64,000 nt of DNA, taken from assembly GCA_000719025.1 (NCBI GenBank), contig JODP01000004.1:248001-312000 (forward strand). The letters are read 5' to 3'. Every line of letters starts with the position of its first letter. Position 1 is the stretch's first letter. This stretch comes from Kineosporia aurantiaca JCM 3230 (GTDB lineage Bacteria > Actinomycetota > Actinomycetes > Actinomycetales > Kineosporiaceae). This document shows positions 31,372-39,100 of this stretch, one piece after another. Made by a program: the position numbers and the translations under genes. Below the pieces are notes generated by a model, which had not been told where the DNA came from, searched no databases, and saw only the letters and a list, made by a program, of their open reading frames with translations.

Positions 31372-32501
31372 TCAGGTCCGCGGGCCGTTGAAGACCGGCT
31401 CCCGGTAACCGGCCGGCTTGTCGCCGATCCCCAGGCCGGGGTTGACGATCCAGCTCTGGTACTCCGGCGTGAACATCGAGTAGGGCGCGGCCGGCGGGAT
31501 CGCGCCGGCCTCGTCCAGCCGGCGCCGGGCGTCCGCCGGGATCTCGAACTCCAGTGCGGCCACGTTGCTCTCGACCTGCGCGGCACTGCTGGCCCCGATC
31601 ACCACCGAGGCGACGCCGGGCTGGGTGGCGACCCAGTTGATCGCGACCTGGGCCATCGGGCGGCCGATCTCGGCGGCCACGCTCTCCAGGGCCTCGATCA
31701 CCTTCCACTCCCGCTCGCCGACCGGGATCCCGCTGACGGCGTCGGGGTTGGTCAGCCGGCCGGTGCCGCTCAGACCGTCCGCCGAGCGCCGGTACTTGCC
31801 GGTGAGCAGGCCGCCGGCGACCGGGCTCCAGACCGTGATGCCCATCCCCAGGTGCTGCGCCATCGGCACGAACTCGGCCTCGATCGCCCGGTTCACCAGG
31901 GAGTAGGGCAGCTGGACGGTGACCAGGGGGCTCATCGCGTGCGACTCGGCGTAGCTCTGGGCCCGGGCCGCGTACCAGGCCGGGACGTCGGACAGGCCGC
32001 CGTGCCGGATCTTGCCCGCCCGGACCAGGTCGTCCAGGGTCCGCACGACCTCCTCGACCGGGGTGATCCGGTCCCAGGTGTGCAGCAGGTAGAGGTCCAG
32101 ATAGTCGGTACCGAGCCGCTTCAGCGAGGCCTCGACCGCCCGGATGATGTGCTTGCGCCCGTTCCCGCTGGCGTTCGGGTCGCTCGGGTCGATGCTGTTG
32201 GTGAACTTGCCGGTGAGCACCAGACGTTCCCGGTTGCCCGCCTTCTTGATCAGGCTGCCGAGGATCCGCTCGCTCTCCCCGGCGGTGTAGAAGTCGGCCG
32301 TTGGGGGCACCTCCCGGCGCGCTAGCGCTGGGGGACGATGAAGTTCCCGCCCGATTCCAGGTAGGCCCGGAAGATCGGCTCGGCCTCCTCCTCGGTCTTG
32401 CCGTAGGCCTTGTGGAACCCGTCGACGCCGAAGTTCATCGTGCCGAGGGCCAGCCGGCTCACCCGCAGGCCGGAACGCCCGAGCAGGTAGTAGTGGTTCA
32501 C
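31372..32501 (-). pseudogene. Aldo/keto reductase gene disrupted by a palindromic mini-insert
   Basis: An aldo/keto reductase of about 360 codons, broken near its start. GTG 32501, preceded by GGAGGAAG, begins LGRSGLRVSRLALGTMNFG, and this frame reaches ESGGNFI. It should continue DTADFYTAGESE; instead about 34 bp of palindromic DNA follows with an in-frame TAG, and the rest (ADFYTAGESERILGSLIKK through VFNGPRT) is in another frame. The catalytic Asp of IDTADxY is lost, so no active enzyme is expected even if the downstream part is made from an internal start. The remaining motifs are otherwise well preserved, suggesting a recent event. Confidence 0.85.
32302..32335. mobile_element. Small palindromic insert (REP/MITE-like)
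   Basis: A 34-bp block beginning TGGGGGCACCTCCCGGC and ending GCGCTGGGGGA interrupts the aldo/keto reductase gene. Bases 32311-32320 can pair with 32325-32334 around GCTA, with two G-T wobbles. It resembles the short G-rich palindromes common between genes in Streptomyces and relatives. The net gain over an intact frame is about 32 bp. It encodes nothing and no second copy was noticed in this window. Confidence 0.65.
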
Positions 32502-32557
32502 GTCCGTCTTCCTCCGTCCGGCGGTCCGGTCGGGCCGCTGACGCAAGAGTGCGACGG

Positions 32558-33463
32558 TCAGTTCTGGACCCGCGAGTCCAGCTCCCGCTGGAAGTGCCAG
32601 TTGATCACCAGAGGGATGTCCCAGGCGGCGTCCCGGGCGGCCGGGACCAGATCCATCAGCGACCACGGCCAGTTCTCCCAGGGGCCGGGGCCGGTTTCCA
32701 GGGGGTCGGATCTGGGCACTGCTTCCTTCGGCTCTTCGCAGCCCCGCACGAGGAGTTTGTGGCGGAGCGCGGCACGCAGGAAGTCGCCCGGGCGGTGACG
32801 GTAGGTGGGCACCAGCGCCGGGCCGCCGTCCGGGCCGGGAGCCTGCACGACGGATCCGCGAAAGATCAGTTCATGGTGGACATCCGAGATCAGCAGATGC
32901 CCGCCAGGGCTCAGGACCCGGGCGAACTCGCTGATCGCCCCCTCCAGCTCGGCCACGTGGGACAGCGCCAGCGCGCAGACCACCAGGTCGACCGAGGCGT
33001 CGGCCAAGGGGAGGCGGTGCAGGTCGCCCCGGGCGAACCGGGCCGACGGCACCCTCTCGTGAGCGACCCGAAGCATGCCGGCGTTGCCGTCCACACCAAT
33101 CACCTGATGCCCGCGCTGGGTAAGCCCTCGAGCGAAACGCCCGGTCCCGCAACCGGCGTCCAGTGCTCTGCCTACCGGCAAGGTGTCGAGGACGCCGTAG
33201 ACGAAGGGCTCGTCGAGGTCGAACAGGCGGTTCGGTCCGTCGTACCGCGGCGCCCATCGCGTGTACCCGTCGTCCAGCCCGCCCCGGCTCACCTCGACTC
33301 CCGGGTGAGCGCTGAGCTCCGGATCGGCCAGTAGACGCCTGATTTCGTCCAACCGGGCGCGGGTGAACTCCTCGCCACGATCCCCGGCCCACCCGTGCAG
33401 CAGGGCGAGCCCTTCCAGGCCGAGCAGGTAGGCCAGGGGGTGCTGATAGATCGGCCGGCTCAT
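32558..33463 (-). CDS. Class I SAM-dependent methyltransferase
   Basis: A 301-residue methyltransferase. Motif I is ALDAGCGTGRFARGLTQRG (near residue 102), then VIGVDGNAGMLRVA, then DLHRLPLADASVDLVVCALA for motif II and VLSPGGHLLISD for motif III, a Methyltransf_11 type. An N-terminal helical extension of about 90 residues precedes the core. ATG 33463 lies inside the left arm of a perfect 16-bp inverted repeat; GTG 33499 is an alternative start. The C terminus, rich in Trp and Pro, is specific to this protein. The acceptor is unknown. Confidence 0.75.
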   Translation of the reverse strand: MSRPIYQHPLAYLLGLEGLALLHGWAGDRGEEFTRARLDEIRRLLADPELSAHPGVEVSRGGLDDGYTRWAPRYDGPNRLFDLDEPFVYGVLDTLPVGRALDAGCGTGRFARGLTQRGHQVIGVDGNAGMLRVAHERVPSARFARGDLHRLPLADASVDLVVCALALSHVAELEGAISEFARVLSPGGHLLISDVHHELIFRGSVVQAPGPDGGPALVPTYRHRPGDFLRAALRHKLLVRGCEEPKEAVPRSDPLETGPGPWENWPWSLMDLVPAARDAAWDIPLVINWHFQRELDSRVQN

Positions 33464-33490
33464 GGTTCCAGTGTCATGAGCCGGCCGATC
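33449..33490. promoter_or_regulatory. Perfect 16-bp inverted repeat around a methyltransferase start codon
   Basis: GATCGGCCGGCTCATG (33449-33464) is repeated exactly in reverse at 33475-33490, with a 10-bp spacer. The ATG of the leftward methyltransferase (33463) is inside one arm, so in mRNA the start codon would be paired. It could be an RNA switch or a repressor operator. Confidence 0.7.
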
Positions 33491-33686
33491 CCCGTCCACG
33501 CGGTTTCGGTCAGGCGTGCTTCGGCGCCCGGACCGGCCCCGACCGAGCAGTCCAATCGGTCGTCGACCGGACCGGTGCCGGTGCAGGCGGAACTCCGAAG
33601 ATGCCGTACCGTCGAACGCGACGGCGTGCGTGACCGGTCTCCGGGGTCACCGGATCGGCGCGGAAGCCGGACAGGGGCGGCGACCG

Positions 33687-33944
33687 GTGGCACACAAAGA
33701 CGAAGCTTCCACTCGGCACGAGTACCGCCGCACGGCGGGCTACGAGATGGACGAACGCAAACTCCTCCTGCGGGGCGGGACCTACGACGGCCTGTACTGG
33801 ACCGGCGTGATCGGCATCGGCAAGCGGGTGTTCTGCGGCGGCGACGACGCCTGGTCCACGGAGGGGATGTATCTGGTCACCGACCAGGTGGAGACCACCG
33901 GGGAGGGCGAGGAGGTGGCGATCGCCGTTCCGGCCTTCGCCTAG
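33687..33944 (+). CDS. Small protein of unknown function
   Basis: I do not recognise this 85-residue protein. It starts at GTG 33687 after AGGGGCGG; ATG 33747 would give a 65-residue version beginning MDERKLLLRGGTYDG. Codon use looks coding: nearly all third positions are G or C from 33687 on. The sequence is acidic, with GTYDGLYWTGVIGIGKRVFC and an MYLVTDQVETTGEGEE tail, suggesting a compact beta-rich fold, and no signal peptide or membrane helix. It lies between the methyltransferase gene, to which it is divergent, and an XRE-SDR operon. Confidence 0.5.
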   Translation: MAHKDEASTRHEYRRTAGYEMDERKLLLRGGTYDGLYWTGVIGIGKRVFCGGDDAWSTEGMYLVTDQVETTGEGEEVAIAVPAFA

Positions 33945-33978
33945 TCCCGGGTCCTCCTGCTCAGAGCCTGACCGGTAA

Positions 33979-34018
33979 TGCCAGTACCTGGCAGGTTCGC
34001 CACCGATGGTTACGGTGG
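33979..34018. promoter_or_regulatory. Two dyads upstream of the XRE-SDR operon
   Basis: TGCCAGTACCTGGCA (33979-33993) is a perfect 6-bp-arm dyad with a 3-bp centre. A second dyad, CCACCG/CGGTGG (34000-34005 and 34013-34018), follows directly and ends 5 bp before the XRE start codon. They are candidates for autoregulatory sites of the XRE protein. Confidence 0.45.
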
Positions 34019-34023
34019 ATGGC

Positions 34024-34908
34024 ATGGGCACCATCGACCTGCGCACCCAGATCCGCGAGTTCCTCAGCTCCCGGCGCGCCCGGCTCACCCCTGATCAGGC
34101 CGGCCTGCCCGCCTATGGGGGTAATCGCCGGGTCGCCGGGCTGCGCCGCGAAGAGGTCGCCATGCTGGCCGGGGTGTCGGTCGACTATTACGTGCGGATG
34201 GAGCGCGGCAGTCTCGCCGGGGCCTCCGACAGTGTGCTGGACGCGCTGGCCACCGCGTTGCAGTTGGACGAGGCGGAGCGCGATCACCTGTTCTCGCTGG
34301 CCCGGCAGTCGGGGCCGCACCGGCCTCGCGCCCGCCGCAACGCCTCGACGGTGAGGCCGGTGATCCGTCAGATTTTGGACGCGGTCACGGACGCCCCGGC
34401 GTGGGTTCGCAACGGCCGGCACGACATCCTCGCGATGAACCAGCTCGCCCGGGCTCTGTACGCCCCGGTTCTGGCCGACCCCCGCCGCCCGGCCAACACC
34501 ACCCGCTTCGTCTACCTGGACCCCGCTGCTCAGGACTTCTTCGTCGACTACGAGAAGATCGCCCGCGACTCGGCGGCCATGCTCCGCCTGGAGGTCGGCC
34601 GCAGCCCGCACGACCAGGACCTGGTCGCGCTGATCGGGGAGCTGTCGATGCACAGCGAAGCTTTCCGTCAGCGCTGGGCCTCGCAGGACGTCCGGTTCCA
34701 CCGCAGCGGCTCCAAGCGACTGCGGCACCCCATCGTCGGCCAGCTCGACCTGGACTTCGAGTCTCTCGAAATCCCTTCCGAGCCCGGCTTTTACCTGAAC
34801 ATCTACACCGCCGCGGCCGGCACCCCGACCGCCGACGCGCTGAAACTGCTGGCCTCCTGGGCCGCCAGCCAGGAGAACCTGGTCACCGAGAAGTCCGCCG
34901 TCCGTTAG
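34024..34908 (+). CDS. XRE-family regulator (MmyB-like ligand domain)
   Basis: A 294-residue regulator with an N-terminal helix-turn-helix (RREEVAMLAGVSVDYYVRME, near residues 44-63) and a C-terminal MmyB-like PAS domain beginning around ILDAVTDAPAWVRNGRHDIL. RVAGLRREEVAMLAGVS is the recognisable signature of this large actinobacterial group. ATG 34024 is the natural start. An SDR gene follows after 10 bp in the same direction, a common pairing in which the regulator controls the reductase. The ligand, thought to be lipid-like in related proteins, is unproven. Confidence 0.85.
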   Translation: MGTIDLRTQIREFLSSRRARLTPDQAGLPAYGGNRRVAGLRREEVAMLAGVSVDYYVRMERGSLAGASDSVLDALATALQLDEAERDHLFSLARQSGPHRPRARRNASTVRPVIRQILDAVTDAPAWVRNGRHDILAMNQLARALYAPVLADPRRPANTTRFVYLDPAAQDFFVDYEKIARDSAAMLRLEVGRSPHDQDLVALIGELSMHSEAFRQRWASQDVRFHRSGSKRLRHPIVGQLDLDFESLEIPSEPGFYLNIYTAAAGTPTADALKLLASWAASQENLVTEKSAVR

Positions 34909-34918
34909 AAGGGTTTTC

Positions 34919-35749
34919 ATGTCCACCTGGTTGATCACCGGCTGTTCCACCGGCCTCGGGCGGGCCTTTGCCGAAGCCGTGCTGGCCCGCGGGCACAACG
35001 CGGTCGTCACCGCCCGGGACGTGGCCAAGGTCAAGGATCTCGCCGACGCCCACCCGCAGACCGCGCTGGCGCTGCCGCTCGACGTGACCGACGACGAGCA
35101 GGTCACCGCCGCGGTCGCCGCGGCCGAAGAGCGTTTCGGAACAGTGGACGTCCTCGTCAACAATGCCGGTTACGGTTACCGGGCGGCGGTCGAGGAGGGT
35201 GAGGACGCGTCGGTCCAGCAGCTTTTCGACACGCACGTGTTCGGCACCGTCCGCACGATCAAGGCCGTGCTCCCGGGGATGCGGGCGCGCCGCTCCGGCA
35301 CGATCGTCAACCTCTCCTCGATCGGGGCCCGGATCTCCCCGGAGGGCTCGGGCTACTACGCAGCGGTCAAGGCGGCCGTCGAGGCGCTGACCCTGTCGCT
35401 GCGCAAAGAGGTTGCCCCGCTGGGAATCACCGCGATGGTGGTCGAGCCCGGGGCGTTCCGGACCGACTTCGCCGGCCGCTCGCTGACCCAGTCCGCCGAG
35501 CCGATCGCGGACTACGCCGAGACGGCCGGGCGACGCCGCAAGGAGCACGACACCGTCCACGGCACCCAGAAGGGCGACCCGGCGAGGGCCGCGGCCGCGC
35601 TGATCGAGGCGGTGGAGTCCGAGAAGCCGCCGTACATGCTGCTGCTCGGCAATGACGCCTCGGACCTGTTCCGCGCCGCGCTGGACTCGCTGCGCTCCGA
35701 GGTCGACGTGTGGGAGCCGGTCAGCCGGGGCACGGACTTCGACGCCTGA
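34919..35749 (+). CDS. Short-chain dehydrogenase/reductase
   Basis: A 276-residue classical SDR. The cofactor motif is LITGCSTGLGRAFAEAVLARG (TGxxxGxG type, near residue 7), with DVLVNNAGYGYRAAVEEGED for the NNAG strand. The catalytic Ser is in IVNLSSIGARISPEGSG, and YYAAVKAAVEALTLSLRKE carries the Tyr-x3-Lys. AAGGG lies five bases before ATG 34919. The end matches fungal- and actinobacterial-type SDRs acting on small ketones. It follows the XRE gene closely and is likely regulated by it. A hairpin 17 bp past the stop should end the operon. Confidence 0.85.
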   Translation: MSTWLITGCSTGLGRAFAEAVLARGHNAVVTARDVAKVKDLADAHPQTALALPLDVTDDEQVTAAVAAAEERFGTVDVLVNNAGYGYRAAVEEGEDASVQQLFDTHVFGTVRTIKAVLPGMRARRSGTIVNLSSIGARISPEGSGYYAAVKAAVEALTLSLRKEVAPLGITAMVVEPGAFRTDFAGRSLTQSAEPIADYAETAGRRRKEHDTVHGTQKGDPARAAAALIEAVESEKPPYMLLLGNDASDLFRAALDSLRSEVDVWEPVSRGTDFDA

Positions 35750-35765
35750 CCAGCCTCGACGAGGG

Positions 35766-35800
35766 CACTGGCCGTTCCGATATGCCCGGAACGGCCGGTG
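35766..35800 (+). terminator. Hairpin terminator of the XRE-SDR operon
   Basis: A 13-bp stem with one G-T wobble (35766-35778 with 35788-35800) and a 9-nt loop lies 17 bp after the SDR stop. Its position argues that the next gene starts downstream of it, at 35809 or 35818. Confidence 0.65.
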
Positions 35801-35817
35801 CCCTGATCATGGTCGGC

Positions 35818-36264
35818 ATGAAGGAGCGCTATCCGGTGTCGGTGGCCGGGGTGGATCTGGTGGCCGAACGGCCCTCCCGGCGTGGGGCCCGCCTCCTGCG
35901 CGAGGGTGCGGAACTGCCCCGCGATGTCTGGGGGAAGTACCAGGTCACCGGGACCGACGGCGAGCTGCATCGGCTGGAGCTCACCTACAGCCATTCGCAT
36001 CTCAGCCCGGCCGTGCGGGTGGACGACACGGCGGAGCTCATCGTCCTGGAACCTTTGCCCAAGTGGGCCTACGTCATCCGGTTCCTCTTGTCCCTGATGA
36101 GTTTCGCAGGTGTCCTGATCCACGGATACGTCGTGGTGGCCGCTTCGCTGGGGACGTTGTTCCTGCTGGCCCGGCCCGGGCGGGGCCCACGACAGGTGAT
36201 CCTGGCGTCCGTCCTCGGTGTGGCCGCACTCGTGGCGCAGATCCTGCTGTTCATCCTGCTCTGA
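35818..36264 (+). CDS. Small two-helix membrane protein of unknown function
   Basis: A 148-residue protein I cannot assign. The first 90 residues are soluble and mixed (MKERYPVSVAGVDLVAERPS, then ELTYSHSHLSPAVRVDDTAE), followed by two membrane helices at about residues 92-120 and 128-147. I start at ATG 35818 because a terminator hairpin covers 35766-35800; ATG 35809 and 35782 are in frame too. The composition matches neighbouring genes. Immediately downstream is a decayed region holding pieces of a regulator and an isochorismatase-family gene. Confidence 0.6.
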   Translation: MKERYPVSVAGVDLVAERPSRRGARLLREGAELPRDVWGKYQVTGTDGELHRLELTYSHSHLSPAVRVDDTAELIVLEPLPKWAYVIRFLLSLMSFAGVLIHGYVVVAASLGTLFLLARPGRGPRQVILASVLGVAALVAQILLFILL

Positions 36265-36267
36265 CTC

Positions 36268-36363
36268 TCAACGCCGGCTTCGAAGCCCCAGCATCCGCCG
36301 CGCCGTAGTGAGCATGTGACGGCGCAGCTCGTCGTCCCCCATCGCCGCCAGTTTCGGGTTCCG
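36268..36363 (-). pseudogene. C-terminal remnant of a transcriptional regulator
   Basis: On the minus strand, 36363 down to 36268 reads about 31 codons with normal coding bias: RNPKLAAMGDDELRRH, then MLTTARRMLGLRSRR and a stop. This looks like the last helix of a TetR-type regulator (DDELRxHxxxTARRxLGL). Upstream of 36363 the frame has no regulator sequence; instead the start-less isochorismatase gene begins there on the opposite strand. I interpret it as the stump left by a deletion. Short length limits certainty. Confidence 0.5.
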
Positions 36364-36990
36364 GCGAGCACGCCGCCCTGATCGTCGTCGACCTGCAGCA
36401 GGGAGCGCTCGCCCAGCAGCTCAGCTCGCCCGCCGAGGACGTCCTCGGCAACGGCGTTCGCCTGGTCGAGGCGTTCCGCGCGCGCAAGCTTCCCGTCGCC
36501 CTGATCACCGCGCACTCCATGCCGACCGGCCAGACCACCTACGGTGGCGGCACCCGGTCGCTGCCGGAAGGCTGGGACACATTGGCCCCGCAGCTCGCGG
36601 AACAGAAGGACGACATCCGGATCAGCAAGTCCGCCTGGAGCTCGTTCACCGACACCGCCCTCGATGCCCAGTTACGGGAGCGCGGTGTCACCCAGGCCGT
36701 GATCATTGGCCTGGCCACCAGTTTCGGCGTCGAGTCGACCGCTCGCTCGGCGTACGACCTGGGGTACGACGTGGTCATCGTCTCCGACGCGATCGCCGAC
36801 GTCTCCCCGGCCGGGTCACGAGTCCAGCCTCACGAGGGTCTTCCCAACCCTGGCCCGGATCGGCACGACCGCCGAGATCATCTCCGGCCTTCAGGTCCAG
36901 GCGGGCGGAGCCCTGGACGGAGCACGCAGGGTCTGTCGATGCGCCGAACGTGTTACGAAGCTGCGCCATCCGAGTGACTCCACCCTGTGA
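36363..36990 (+). pseudogene. Isochorismatase-family hydrolase, decayed
   Basis: A cysteine-hydrolase gene with at least two defects. Homology begins abruptly at EHAALIVVDLQQG (36366) with no start codon upstream in frame before a stop at 36309. It continues with the Asp of VVDLQQG, the Lys in DIRISKSAWSSF, and VTQAVIIGLATSFGVESTARSA, where the expected nucleophile Cys of the GxxTxxCV motif is Ser/Phe. Near 36805-36815 one extra base shifts the frame; the ending SLTRVFPTLARIGTTAEII continues in the next frame and then runs on unmatched to 36990. Loss of both start and frame makes it non-functional. Confidence 0.8.
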
Positions 36991-37124
36991 AGTCACTGAT
37001 TGCAACAGGATGATTTCACCGAAGACCCCGTTTCCGACATCTTGCGAAGTTAGGCTGGCCGTCCGTAGTCGGTGATCACACGGACCCGGCCCGGGCGAAC
37101 TGTGAGGACAGGAGTCATCGGGGT

Positions 37125-38159
37125 TTGTTACCTGACCGTCTGCCCCAGGTCCTGGCCGCCGCCCTGTGCGTAGTGGCCCTCCTCGCCGGGGTGGTGTCGA
37201 TGAGTGACGCGGACAGCGGCCGCAGTCTGGAGGCGTCGGCACCGATCGCGGCCGCACCGGTCAAGCTCGGCGTCTTCCGTGGCACTTCGCCGGCCGGCGT
37301 GAAGAAGTTCGGCACCTGGCTGAACCGCAAGGTCAGCTACGCCGCGGACTTCTCCACCCGCGGCACCTGGTACGACATCGCCAACCCGCACTGGATGCTG
37401 AACGCCTGGAAGGGCTCGGGCTACCGGATGGTCTACGCCACCGCCCTGCTGCCCACTCAGGACGACACCGCCACCATGGCCGCCGGCGCCGAGGGCGAGT
37501 ACGACCAGTACTTCGCCACGCTCGCCAAGAACCTCGTCGTCGCCGGTCAGGGCCGGTCGATCATCCGGCTCGGGTGGGAGTTCAACATCCGGGACGCGGC
37601 CTGGCACCCGGACACCCCGGAACACTTCATCGCCTACTGGCGGCACGTGGTCACCGCGATGCGCGCGGTACCGGGCGCCGAGCACCTGGCGTTCGACTGG
37701 AACCCGAACATCGGCGGCGAGACGTACGACGCCACGAAGTACTACCCGGGCAGCGCCTACGTGAACTACATCGGCGTGGACACCTACGACATCTCCTGGG
37801 TCGAGGGCACGTACCCGTTCCCGGCCACCTGCAACGCGGCCTGCAAGCTGCGGCACCGCACAGCGGCCTGGAACAACACCCTCAACGGGACATACGGGCT
37901 GCGGTTCTGGGCGAAGTTCGCCAAATCCAAGAACCGGCCGATGAGCCTTCCGGAGTGGGGTCTTTGGAAGCGACCCGACGGGCACGGCGGGGGCGACAAC
38001 GCCTACTTCATCGAGCACATGCACCATTTCATTAGCGACCCGGCCAACAACGTCGCCTATCAGGTGTATTTCGACATCAACACCGGCAGCAGCGGTACTC
38101 ACGCGCTCTCCACCCTGACCGCGGGCGGCGCCTCGTTCCGCCGGCTGTTCGGCGGCTGA
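37125..38159 (+). CDS. Secreted GH26-like glycoside hydrolase
   Basis: A 344-residue protein with an N-terminal signal segment (LPQVLAAALCVVALLAGVVS) and a TIM-barrel hydrolase domain resembling GH26 beta-mannanases. The proposed acid/base Glu is in IIRLGWEFNIRD and the nucleophile Glu in SLPEWGLWKRPDG; DYNPNIGG-like FDWNPNIGGETYD and YIGVDTYDISW fit the family barrel strands. TTG 37125 is the start, with AGGACAGGAG upstream. It probably cleaves an extracellular or cell-wall beta-glycan, perhaps during polysaccharide remodelling. The preceding 134 bp gap is relatively A/T-rich and holds only its presumed promoter. Confidence 0.75.
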   Translation: MLPDRLPQVLAAALCVVALLAGVVSMSDADSGRSLEASAPIAAAPVKLGVFRGTSPAGVKKFGTWLNRKVSYAADFSTRGTWYDIANPHWMLNAWKGSGYRMVYATALLPTQDDTATMAAGAEGEYDQYFATLAKNLVVAGQGRSIIRLGWEFNIRDAAWHPDTPEHFIAYWRHVVTAMRAVPGAEHLAFDWNPNIGGETYDATKYYPGSAYVNYIGVDTYDISWVEGTYPFPATCNAACKLRHRTAAWNNTLNGTYGLRFWAKFAKSKNRPMSLPEWGLWKRPDGHGGGDNAYFIEHMHHFISDPANNVAYQVYFDINTGSSGTHALSTLTAGGASFRRLFGG

Positions 38160-38272
38160 GGACGCCGTCCCTGAGCCTCACCCGGAGGCCGGTCCGCCGA
38201 GCGCCTGGAGGTTATGCGCGCTTTGTGCGGATAGGCTGCGCGGGTGCTGACGACGACGAAGGGCGGCCCGTC

Positions 38273-39076
38273 ATGACGACACCGGACTGGGCACCCCCGG
38301 GCATCGACCTGGACGTCCCCTCCCCGGCCCGGGTCTACGACTACCTGCTGGGCGGCGCCCACAACTTCGCCGTGGACCGGGAGTTCGCCGAGCGGGTAAC
38401 GGCGGTCATCCCGACGATCGCCACCGCCGCGCGGACCAACCGGGCCTTCGTCCAGCGGGCGGTCACGTTCATGGCCGAGCAGGGCATCGACCAGTTCCTC
38501 GACCTCGGCTCCGGCATCCCGACGGTCGGCCACGTGCACGAGATCGCCCAGGCCCTGATCCCCCGGGCCCGGGTGCTCTACGTGGACCACGACCTGATCG
38601 CGGTGACCCACAGCGAACTGATCCTCAAAGACACCCCGACCGCCGACGTCATCAATGCCGACCTGCGCAACCCCAAGGACATCCTGGCCTCGCCCCGGCT
38701 GGCCGGGTTGCTGGACCTGAGCCGGCCGATCGGGCTGCTGCTGGCCTCGGTGCTGCCGTTCGTACCGGACCGCGACAACCCGCTGGCGGCGGTCGCCGAA
38801 CTGCGGAACGCCGCTGCTCCGGGCAGTTTCATCGCCCTCACCCACGTGATCCCGGAGGGCGACGGGGACACCACGCGCAAGGCGGCCGGGCTCTACCAGA
38901 ACGCCGCCGACTCGATGGCCGTGCGCACCCGCGAGGAGGTCACCGCGTTCTTCGGCGACTGGGAGCTGGTGGAGCCGGGCCTGACCTGGACGCCGCAGTG
39001 GCGCCCGCGCCGGCCCGAGCAGGCCGGGAACGGGGAGAGCAGCCTGGCCCTGGCCGGGGTTGCGATCAAGAAGTAA
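38273..39076 (+). CDS. DUF574-family SAM-dependent methyltransferase
   Basis: A 267-residue protein of the DUF574 (SAM-MT 27) family, abundant in filamentous actinomycetes and scarce elsewhere. The family hallmark SPARVYDYLLGGAHNFAVDR is at residues 17-36, followed by the SAM site FLDLGSGIPTVGHVHE and the acidic YVDHDLIAV strand. ATG 38273, after GAAGGG, begins MTTPDWAPPG as expected; the upstream in-frame extension is not conserved. Biological substrates are unknown for almost all members, but many sit in regulatory or secondary-metabolism settings. An 11-bp hairpin spans its stop codon. Confidence 0.85.
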   Translation: MTTPDWAPPGIDLDVPSPARVYDYLLGGAHNFAVDREFAERVTAVIPTIATAARTNRAFVQRAVTFMAEQGIDQFLDLGSGIPTVGHVHEIAQALIPRARVLYVDHDLIAVTHSELILKDTPTADVINADLRNPKDILASPRLAGLLDLSRPIGLLLASVLPFVPDRDNPLAAVAELRNAAAPGSFIALTHVIPEGDGDTTRKAAGLYQNAADSMAVRTREEVTAFFGDWELVEPGLTWTPQWRPRRPEQAGNGESSLALAGVAIKK

Positions 39077-39087
39077 CAACCCCGGCC
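39052..39087. terminator. Hairpin spanning the DUF574 methyltransferase stop
   Basis: GGCCGGGGTTG (39052-39062) pairs perfectly with CAACCCCGGCC (39077-39087) across a 14-nt loop containing the stop codon. It lies between convergent genes and probably terminates both. Confidence 0.6.
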
Positions 39088-39100
39088 GGACTCGACGGGA

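Noticed and set aside
31372..32501. Programmed frameshifting as the explanation for the split aldo/keto reductase
   Set aside because: A 34-bp palindromic insert and an in-frame stop lie at the break, and the conserved active-site Asp codon is lost; there is no slippery heptamer.
33516..33686. N-terminal extension of the small protein at 33687
   Set aside because: The upstream part of the frame is Arg/Pro-rich without a ribosome binding site, while AGGGG lies just before GTG 33687.
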